This document shows positions 57,457-63,218 of a DNA stretch of 63,218 bases, one piece after another. The notes below the pieces were generated by a model. That model saw only the letters and a program-made list of their open reading frames with translations. It was not told where the DNA came from and searched no databases. The stretch lies in assembly GCA_024639005.1 (NCBI GenBank), contig JAHEJD010000010.1:1-63218 (forward strand), given 5' to 3'. Position 1 is the stretch's first letter. Every line of letters starts with the position of its first letter. Position numbers and translations under genes: made by a program. Origin of the DNA: Chromatiaceae bacterium (GTDB lineage Bacteria; Pseudomonadota; Gammaproteobacteria; Chromatiales; Chromatiaceae).

Positions 57457-57891
57457 ATGAAAATACGCAACACACACTGGTTGCTTGCTCTGTTAAGTCT
57501 GCTGGCGATGCCGGCAATCGCGAGCGAACCCTGGTACGACCATCGCGATTATCGCTATGGAAACCGCCTGGATCGCCAACATAGCCGCATCGAACATGGA
57601 ATTCGCAGCGGCAAACTCACACGCAAGGAGGGCAAGTATTTGGCCGATCGGCAGAGGCAAACCGACCAGCTCGCACGTCAATTCACGCGCGACGGTTATC
57701 TTAACCTTGTTGAGCGTCTGACCCTGCGTCATCAACTCGATCGGAACAGCCGGCGCATCTATCGTCTGAAACACAACGGTCGCTACGAGTATCCGGGGGT
57801 GAGGCAGCGACGCGACCATCGTGGCGGCCATGGCCACCACCGCCAGCGGAACAAAAACTATGTCCCCCGCATGACGACGAACCGACGGTGA
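57457..57891 (+). CDS. Small exported basic protein, His/Arg-rich tail
   Basis: 144 residues from the ATG at 57457, with an AGAGGAG site 9 nt upstream. Its signal peptide ends LAMPAIASEPW. The mature part is very basic and helical (LTRKEGKYLADRQRQTDQLA and LRHQLDRNSRRIYRLKHN). It ends in an Arg/Gly/His-rich segment (RRDHRGGHGHHRQR) that could bind metal or anions. No named family is recognised. Confidence 0.7.
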   Translation: MKIRNTHWLLALLSLLAMPAIASEPWYDHRDYRYGNRLDRQHSRIEHGIRSGKLTRKEGKYLADRQRQTDQLARQFTRDGYLNLVERLTLRHQLDRNSRRIYRLKHNGRYEYPGVRQRRDHRGGHGHHRQRNKNYVPRMTTNRR

Positions 57892-57921
57892 TCATCACCC
57901 TCCGAGACTCTCTGTAACCCC

Positions 57922-57954
57922 TGCAGGCCGCGACTGCATAGGTTGCGGCCTGCA
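57922..57954. terminator. Palindrome after the basic exported protein gene
   Basis: Perfect 10-nt inverted repeat (TGCAGGCCGC / GCGGCCTGCA) with a 13-nt loop, 31 nt past the 57891 stop. It is not followed by a T run on the plus strand, so it may stop transcription only weakly or protect the 3' end. Confidence 0.4.
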
Positions 57955-58081
57955 AGGTCTATCGATGCCAGCTGGCGATGCAGAGCGCCTGATGCCGGAC
58001 GGCCCCCAGATCCATAGATCGCCGTCTCGGGAGATGGGATACTATCGTCGCCCAAACCAAAACCCAGACGCGGATTCCGCC

Positions 58082-58729
58082 ATGCAACTTCGCCTGTTCT
58101 TATGTTCTCTCGCCCTGCTGATGGCCGGCTGCCAAACCGCGTACTACAGCACTATGGAAGGCCTCGGATTCGAGAAACGCGACATTCTGGTCGACCGCGT
58201 CGAGGAGGCGCGCGATGCCCAACAGGACGCCAAGGTACAGTTCGAATCGGCACTCGAGCAGTTCATTGCCGTTACTGACTACCGAGGCAGCGACCTCGAA
58301 AATCAGTACCGCAATCTGAAATCGGAATTCGAGGACAGCGAGGACCGTGCCAAAGCTGTCCGCCGTCGGATCGACGACGTCGAACGTGTCGCCGAGGACC
58401 TGTTCGATGAATGGGATGCGGAACTCGACCAGTACAGCGACGCGAACCTGCGTCGCGCGAGTGCCGATCAGCTGCGCAGGACACAGACCAGTTACCGTCA
58501 GCTGATGCAGGCCATGCGCCGGGCAGAGTCCAAAATCGACCCCGTGCTGCGCGCGTTCCGAGACCGGGTACTCTTCTTGAAACACAACCTCAACGCCCAG
58601 GCGATCGCGTCGTTGAAGACCAACCGGGCCGCGGTCGAATCCGATATACAGGCACTGATACGCGACATGAACCAGTCGATCACCGAAGCAGATCGGTTCG
58701 TCCAGTCGATGGCCGCCCCGAAGAGCTAG
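58082..58729 (+). CDS. DUF2959-family lipoprotein
   Basis: 215 residues from the ATG at 58082 (MQLRLFLCSLALLMAGCQTA), with an LMAGC lipobox. The mature part is almost entirely coiled coil (VEEARDAQQDAKVQFESALE, then LENQYRNLKSEFEDSEDRAK, ending ALIRDMNQSITEADRFVQSM), as in DUF2959 proteins. Function is unknown; the length and helicity suggest a structural periplasmic role. A longer frame from 57965 has no signal peptide and was not used. Confidence 0.85.
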   Translation: MQLRLFLCSLALLMAGCQTAYYSTMEGLGFEKRDILVDRVEEARDAQQDAKVQFESALEQFIAVTDYRGSDLENQYRNLKSEFEDSEDRAKAVRRRIDDVERVAEDLFDEWDAELDQYSDANLRRASADQLRRTQTSYRQLMQAMRRAESKIDPVLRAFRDRVLFLKHNLNAQAIASLKTNRAAVESDIQALIRDMNQSITEADRFVQSMAAPKS

Positions 58730-58737
58730 CCTGAAAA

Positions 58738-59244
58738 TCAGTCGATGACTTTCCGTCCGACCTTTGCCAGACGGGCATCTATCTCCGCCTCGGCCATCAG
58801 CCAGTCTTCGCGCTGGTTACTGCTTAAACGCTGCGCCTCGGCACGCAGACAGGCCGCCACGGCGATCATCTGGTGGCGTTCGCTGGCACGGATCCGTTGC
58901 GCGACCTTTCGCGTACCCTTCTTGGCCGCTGACTTCTTGGGGCCCGCCGCCTTCGGGTCCGTCTTCTTCGTTACGGACGTCTTCTCGGCAGCAGCGCCTT
59001 TCGTGACTGCGCTGTTCGACGTCTTTTGTGCCGCGGTCTTTTTCTTCGCCGTTGCCTGCTTGGTGGCCTTCGGCTTGGTCGCGGTACGACCGGTATCTTC
59101 GCTGTTCTTGTTGATTGCTGTCCCTCGTTGAGCACGACTGCCTCGGTGAAAGCGATGCCGAGCGCTGGAAAAATATGCACCCTTGGCGTGACGGCACCTT
59201 TGCCCGGTAATTTTCTCGTGACTGCCGCTTGCTGACCAGAACAA
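58738..59244 (-). CDS. Histone H1-like / DUF2934 protein, start uncertain
   Basis: Lys/Ala/Thr-rich middle (KPKATKQATAKKKTAAQKTS, then KKTDPKAAGPKKSAAKKGTR) like bacterial H1 homologues. It is followed by a short DUF2934-type C-terminus (IRASERHQMIAVAACLRAEA, EDWLMAEAEIDARLA). The only standard in-frame start before the basic part is TTG at 59244, giving 168 residues with an atypical N-terminus. An ATC at 59115 has an SD-like GAGGG a few nt upstream and would give 125 residues. The gene is convergent with the DUF2959 gene, 8 nt apart. Nucleoid binding is inferred from composition. Confidence 0.65.
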   Translation of the reverse strand: MFWSASGSHEKITGQRCRHAKGAYFSSARHRFHRGSRAQRGTAINKNSEDTGRTATKPKATKQATAKKKTAAQKTSNSAVTKGAAAEKTSVTKKTDPKAAGPKKSAAKKGTRKVAQRIRASERHQMIAVAACLRAEAQRLSSNQREDWLMAEAEIDARLAKVGRKVID

Positions 59245-59360
59245 GATCCGCTGCCGTTGCGGTCGACCCGATGCGCGTAATGTGCAGCTACCGCAGCCCG
59301 ATCAGCGCGCACACCCTCGATAGCTGGCTACCGGCCGCGCAAAGACGCTAGTCTTCAGCC

Positions 59361-59927
59361 ATGAACGACTGGCGTCGCGAGGCATTCCGATACACCGCCT
59401 ATTTCTGCGAGGAGAACATCTGGTGGCTCGCCAGATCGCTCATGGATGCAGGCCGTGACGCAGCACAGATGCAGGTGCTTTTGTTTGCCAATCGCTGGCA
59501 GACCGTGATCCTGCGCAACCAGCGTGCCGCCACCACGGGACAACCGGTCGCCTGGGATTATCACGTGGTTCTCACGGCAGTCAGCGGTGCGACACCATGG
59601 GTGCTGGATTTCGACACCCGCCTGGCTTTCCCGACGCCCTATCGCGGATACTTCGTCGACAGCTTCCCGCTACAGTCGACGCTGCCCGAGCACTACCGCT
59701 GCTGGGTGCGATGCATCCCGGCGGCGAGCTATCTGGCGCACTTCTGTTCCGACCGGTCACACATGGTCAGACGGATCGCGGCGGCCGACCTCCCGGACTA
59801 CCCTATCATCCAGCCTGCCGCCGACAGCCTTGCCATCCCGCTGAGCGAGTATCGAGACATGGAGAAGGCGCTGCCCGACGGCAGCCGCGTGCAGCCGCTG
59901 GCCACGTTCTTTCCCGAGCTGGCCTAA
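59361..59927 (+). CDS. Protein N-terminal glutamine amidohydrolase (NTAQ1/WDYHV family)
   Basis: 188 residues. The family converts N-terminal Gln to Glu in proteins, a step of the eukaryotic N-degron pathway. The Cys-His-Asp triad can be placed: Cys16 in YTAYFCEENIWWL, His68 in the WDYHVVL motif and Asp83 in WVLDFDTRL. Later conserved stretches are PTPYRGYFVDSFP and YRCWVRCIPAASYLAHF. The length is close to the human protein (205). It stands alone, with a methyltransferase gene convergent downstream. Activity on bacterial proteins is not shown here. Confidence 0.85.
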   Translation: MNDWRREAFRYTAYFCEENIWWLARSLMDAGRDAAQMQVLLFANRWQTVILRNQRAATTGQPVAWDYHVVLTAVSGATPWVLDFDTRLAFPTPYRGYFVDSFPLQSTLPEHYRCWVRCIPAASYLAHFCSDRSHMVRRIAAADLPDYPIIQPAADSLAIPLSEYRDMEKALPDGSRVQPLATFFPELA

Positions 59928-59943
59928 CGCACGTCTGAGGGTG

Positions 59944-60519
59944 TCAACACGGACGCTGCGCGACCATCTGGGCGAAATTGCGAAATCCCCGACCGGTATC
60001 GCCGATGCGGCCCTCGTCGCGGTAGAAGCGCAGGATCAGTCCCGGGAAGAGTTGCAGGAGTTCATTGGTCTCAAGCCGGAAACGGGCCGTGGACGGTCCA
60101 CCGTCATCGACGCGCTCGCGGGTAAAGGTCTGATAGAACAGCCGGCCGCCCGGTCTCAGCGCATCGGCGATGTGCGGACACAAGGCCCGCTCGAGAAAAT
60201 GCCCCACGCAGATGACGTCGAACCGTTCGGCCGGCGGGGGATGCGCCGTGACATCGCGCGCCTCGGCCGCCAGATCGAGGCCGCCGGCAGCCGCCGCCAG
60301 CGCAGCGACCGCGACCGGTGACAGATCCCAGGCCGACACCTGCAGCCCGCGCCGGGCGAGATACAGGGCATTGCCACCCAGCCCACAGGCGATGTCGAGC
60401 GCCCGCCCGCTACCGGGCAACAGGTGTGCGTTCTCGGTCAGCACCGCGATCGGCGGCGGTGTCTCGAGCGCATCCGCATAGCGGCGGTCCCATTTCTCAC
60501 GCAGATCTTCTGTGCCCAT
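59944..60519 (-). CDS. SAM-dependent methyltransferase, class I (TehB-like)
   Basis: 191 residues with the Rossmann motif ALDIACGLGGNALYLARRG (SAM-binding glycines). Also seen: LQVSAWDLSPVAVAALAAAA with the acidic ribose ligand, RFDVICVGHFLERALCPHIA and LRPGGRLFYQTFTRER. The N-terminus EKWDRRYADALETPPP is typical of the TehB/thiopurine-like group. The substrate is not predictable; tellurite resistance is only one option. It is convergent with the NTAQ1 gene. Confidence 0.82.
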   Translation of the reverse strand: MGTEDLREKWDRRYADALETPPPIAVLTENAHLLPGSGRALDIACGLGGNALYLARRGLQVSAWDLSPVAVAALAAAAGGLDLAAEARDVTAHPPPAERFDVICVGHFLERALCPHIADALRPGGRLFYQTFTRERVDDGGPSTARFRLETNELLQLFPGLILRFYRDEGRIGDTGRGFRNFAQMVAQRPC

Positions 60520-60592
60520 TCTCGGCAGGATAACCGCGTTTTGGCTATCGGCGGCCTGTGGACATCCGCCGACCGGGCACCGTCCGCGTTAT

Positions 60593-61957
60593 TCAGGCCA
60601 CGGCCGACTTGATTTCCACACCCTCGGGCCGCTGCAGGCTGAGGATCTGATAGGCCTCGGCCAGCGCGTCATCGCCGCCGACATTGCCGGGAAAGATCAC
60701 CACCGGCAGCCGCGGATAGCGCGGGTGATCCTCGGGACAGACGACGACCGAGCAGCCGGCAAGAATCTGGCCCATGACCCGCGCCGTGCGCAGCGCCAGA
60801 CCGGTGCTCAGCGTATCGTTAGACGTGATGCCGCCCTTGCTGATGAGGAAACCCGTCTCGGGCGGCAGGTTGCGCACTAGCCGCATCAAGAAACCGGAGA
60901 CACGCTCGCCGAAGGCCAGGCGGTCGGCGGTCGTCGTGAATTGGCGCTCACCCCGGCTGGTGTACAGCACGACGCCCTGGCCGGTCTCTTGCGCCTCGAC
61001 CATCTGTCGCACCAACTCGGCGTGCAGGCCCTCCGCGTCGCGCACCAGCCGGTCCAGATCGACATGCAGCGGTTGCACGGCGGTCTGCTCGATCAGCTGT
61101 TTAAGCTGTCGGCTGGTCTTGTCGACGTGCGATCCTACCAGCACAACCCCGGGCCTGCCGTCACGCACCAGGCGCGACATGTCCGCGGCCGCGACCGGCT
61201 GCGGCGGCAGATCCGCAAACGCGGTCAATAGGCTCGCGGCGCTCCGGAACAGGAAGCGCTTGCCGTCGCCGGCGGCGGCCAGCACCTGGCGTGCGAACAT
61301 GTCGAGGTCGGTCTGCTCTTCGGCGTCGACCACGCAGCAGGCATTGTCACGGAGCGCATGCAGCCGCGCGCCGATGTCACCACGCACGTCGGCCAGGCCA
61401 AAGCGCTGCACCTGATCCGCCTCGACCCTTCCGTCGGTCTTCTCCGCGACATAGTCAGGCAGAAAAGCGGTACTGAAACCAAACACCGAATCTCGCGCAA
61501 ACTCGGTCTCATGCACGGCGACCGGCGTGCCGTCGACAATCAAGTAGTGCACGCCGTCGCGCGTGATACGCCCGCCCTCGAAGAAGGCCGGCACCAGGAA
61601 GTGTGCGTCGAACGGCCCTAGTTCCTCGGCGATCACGTCCGTCTCCACCGGGTAGTGACCACGCAGCGTCGAATCCGAGCGGCTGACGATCACCGGTTGG
61701 ATGTCGACGCCCTCGCCGCGCATTTCCCCGATCGCCTGGCGCAGATTCACACAGATCTCGCGCGTAACCGCGGCGGCCTGTGCGGCATCCATGCCGCGGG
61801 TGTTGCTAAGGACGAAGAACAGCGGTGCAGCATCACGCAGACCTTCCATCAGCGTCGCGGGGTCCCAACGCGTCAGCAGCAGGCAACTGTGCACCGTCTG
61901 CGAGCCAGTCGGGTCGTCATCGATCACAACGATCTTGGTAATTTTTTGCGTCTTCAT
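60593..61957 (-). CDS. Four-carbon acid sugar kinase-type protein (DUF1537)
   Basis: 454 residues from the ATG at 61957, with a strong GAGGAGG site; a GTG one codon earlier is not needed. The N-terminal domain opens KIVVIDDDPTGSQTVHSCLL and includes VIVSRSDSTLRGHYPVETDV and FLVPAFFEGGRITRDGVHYL. The C-terminal nucleotide domain has GFLISKGGITSNDTLSTGLA. Family members phosphorylate acid sugars such as threonate or erythronate derivatives. It follows the phosphoketolase by about 10 nt; the physiological substrate is unclear. Confidence 0.88.
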   Translation of the reverse strand: MKTQKITKIVVIDDDPTGSQTVHSCLLLTRWDPATLMEGLRDAAPLFFVLSNTRGMDAAQAAAVTREICVNLRQAIGEMRGEGVDIQPVIVSRSDSTLRGHYPVETDVIAEELGPFDAHFLVPAFFEGGRITRDGVHYLIVDGTPVAVHETEFARDSVFGFSTAFLPDYVAEKTDGRVEADQVQRFGLADVRGDIGARLHALRDNACCVVDAEEQTDLDMFARQVLAAAGDGKRFLFRSAASLLTAFADLPPQPVAAADMSRLVRDGRPGVVLVGSHVDKTSRQLKQLIEQTAVQPLHVDLDRLVRDAEGLHAELVRQMVEAQETGQGVVLYTSRGERQFTTTADRLAFGERVSGFLMRLVRNLPPETGFLISKGGITSNDTLSTGLALRTARVMGQILAGCSVVVCPEDHPRYPRLPVVIFPGNVGGDDALAEAYQILSLQRPEGVEIKSAVA

Positions 61958-61967
61958 CACTGCCTCC

Positions 61968-63218
61968 TCAGGCCGCGTGCTGGCCAGCGGCCTTCGTGCT
62001 ATCCGTCAGCGCCCGCGCCCGATCGCTCAGATTGCCGGCGGTGATGCCGTTGTAGGCCATGATCTCCGCCGGGCTCGCGGTGGTCTCGCCACGCTGCCAA
62101 CCGAAAATATCACGGGCCGGCGCATCGCTGCGCAGCATTACCGGCTCCAGCGCTATGGTGCCGCCGCCGCTGACGCCGATCAGCGCGTCGCCGTCAAACA
62201 GGGCTTCGAACTGCGCGTCGTCCATGAAGCCGGCATCCGGTTGCGAGGCGTGCTGCCAGGCGACGTCGCCAGCGCGATACAGACGGCGCGGGTTGGCGAC
62301 GCAGACGATGCGCACCCGGTAACCGGCCGCCTCCAGCGTGTCCCTGGCCTCGAACACCGGCAGCAGGATCATGTCGCCAGTGACCGCAAACACTATAGTC
62401 CCATTGTCGCCCGCGGCCGACTCGTACAGCGTGACCGCGCCCTGTTCGATGGCCTCGGCGGCCTGTTCCGGCGTGGTGTAGACCGGCAATGCCGATTTGG
62501 AGGCCACGATGCTGACCGATTTGTTCGATTGCTCGACCGCCCAGCCATAGGCGGCCTGAATCATGTTCGCATCCGCCGGGTAGAGCAGATAGACGTTGCC
62601 GTTGCGCATCTGCCCGCCGATGTAGTTTTCGATCTCTGGCCGCTGATGCGTCCAGCCGTTGCGACCTTGCTCGAGCGCCCCAGCGGTGAACATCGACACC
62701 ACGGCCGGCGTCTTGCGGCGCAGTTCGGCCATCGCCTGGCCGACGGTCTGCACGATCGGCCAACCGTTGATCGCGAAGCTCTCGTAAGACAACCACAGCG
62801 AGCGGCCACCGAACAACGCCAGGCCGGCGGCGAAGCCGGCACAGGCGTCTTCGCTGAGCGGCTCGTAGACCTGTCCGGTCGGACCCTGGTTGTAGAGCGC
62901 GTCTTCGGTTGGGTGCCGAATCTTCAGCTTCTCGTTGATGGCCTTCATATTCGAGGCCTCGTTGCCGTCGGCGTTTGTCACGACGAAGCTCGGGTCACGC
63001 TTGCCCAGCGCGCCGACCATGTGCGCCATCGCCGTCGCCGGCACGGCCTTCTCGCCCGGTGCAAAGGCCTGGGTCGGCAGCGTGCCGATCTCGGGCATTT
63101 CGCGCTCGAACTCGGTCACCACGGTGCGCCCGGCCGGACCGCCACCCGCGCGGTTCATGTTCGTGCGGACCAGATCCCAGGCCTCCGGGGCCAGCGCGCC
63201 GCGGGCCAGCGCCGCCGC
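61968..63218 (-). CDS. xfp: Phosphoketolase (5' end cut by window edge)
   Basis: Cleaves xylulose 5-P and/or fructose 6-P with phosphate to acetyl phosphate plus an aldose phosphate (ThDP enzyme). Only the C-terminal half, about 416 codons, is inside; the full protein is near 790. Seen: LWLSYESFAINGWPIVQ, GRNGWTHQRPEIENYIGGQ, VYLLYPADANMIQAAYGWAV, YRVRIVCVANPRRLY and the late DIFGWQRGETTASPAEIMAY. The frame stays open through 63218 without a start. It is read into the DUF1537 gene, suggesting one operon; no acetate kinase gene is visible. Confidence 0.93.
   Translation of the reverse strand, partial: AAALARGALAPEAWDLVRTNMNRAGGGPAGRTVVTEFEREMPEIGTLPTQAFAPGEKAVPATAMAHMVGALGKRDPSFVVTNADGNEASNMKAINEKLKIRHPTEDALYNQGPTGQVYEPLSEDACAGFAAGLALFGGRSLWLSYESFAINGWPIVQTVGQAMAELRRKTPAVVSMFTAGALEQGRNGWTHQRPEIENYIGGQMRNGNVYLLYPADANMIQAAYGWAVEQSNKSVSIVASKSALPVYTTPEQAAEAIEQGAVTLYESAAGDNGTIVFAVTGDMILLPVFEARDTLEAAGYRVRIVCVANPRRLYRAGDVAWQHASQPDAGFMDDAQFEALFDGDALIGVSGGGTIALEPVMLRSDAPARDIFGWQRGETTASPAEIMAYNGITAGNLSDRARALTDSTKAAGQHAA

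Overview
The window looks like a chromosomal segment of a GC-rich gammaproteobacterium with an LPS-bearing outer membrane. The evidence is the block rpsB-tsf-pyrH-frr-uppS-cdsA-dxr-rseP-bamA-skp-lpxD-fabZ-lpxA-lpxB-rnhB-dnaE-accA-tilS in the order typical of that class, plus a RF2 frameshift site identical to the E. coli one. A Chromatiales-like (sulfur-oxidising or purple-sulfur-type) host is an inference from the group 3b-type hydrogenase, polyphosphate kinase and dispersed-repeat content; it is not proven here. No rRNA, tRNA, CRISPR array, prophage or transposase gene was seen.

Layout. Positions 1-29594 are entirely minus strand. lysS (cut by the left edge) follows prfB, with an ABM-domain protein and a PqiA-like membrane protein upstream of them. 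Next comes a compact MSHA-type pilin operon (mshA-C-D-O-P-Q), separated from tilS by a strong intrinsic terminator. After that comes the long translation/envelope supercluster from tilS back to rpsB, which supplies fatty-acid and lipid A precursors, undecaprenyl and CDP-diacylglycerol precursors, outer-membrane assembly, ribosome recycling and elongation factor Ts. The rpsB promoter and long leader lie divergent to map.

From 29889 rightward the strands mix. The plus strand carries map-glnD and then dapC, dapD, an ArsC/Spx-like gene and dapE (lysine and peptidoglycan precursor synthesis). A 263-bp transposase-less element with nested inverted repeats sits exactly between dapC and dapD. Minus-strand genes follow: ppk1, hinT, recR, ybaB, dnaX and the 4.5S SRP RNA. 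A ygiBC-like pair and a LEA14-like lipoprotein precede a five-gene group 3b-type [NiFe] hydrogenase operon (hydBGDA plus maturation protease) that ends tail-to-tail with an unusual ExeA/MshM-like ATPase.

The right end (55.8-63.2 kb) holds small conserved or uncharacterised proteins, a thioredoxin-fold protein, a DUF2959 lipoprotein, an H1-like/DUF2934 protein with no good start codon, an NTAQ1-family N-terminal glutamine amidase, a methyltransferase, and a DUF1537-family kinase directly downstream of a phosphoketolase that runs off the window. The points most worth following up are the nested-repeat element at the dap locus, the MshQ-like protein with a repeat-built N-terminal half, the orphan ATPase, the bacterial NTAQ1 homologue and the phosphoketolase/DUF1537 pair.
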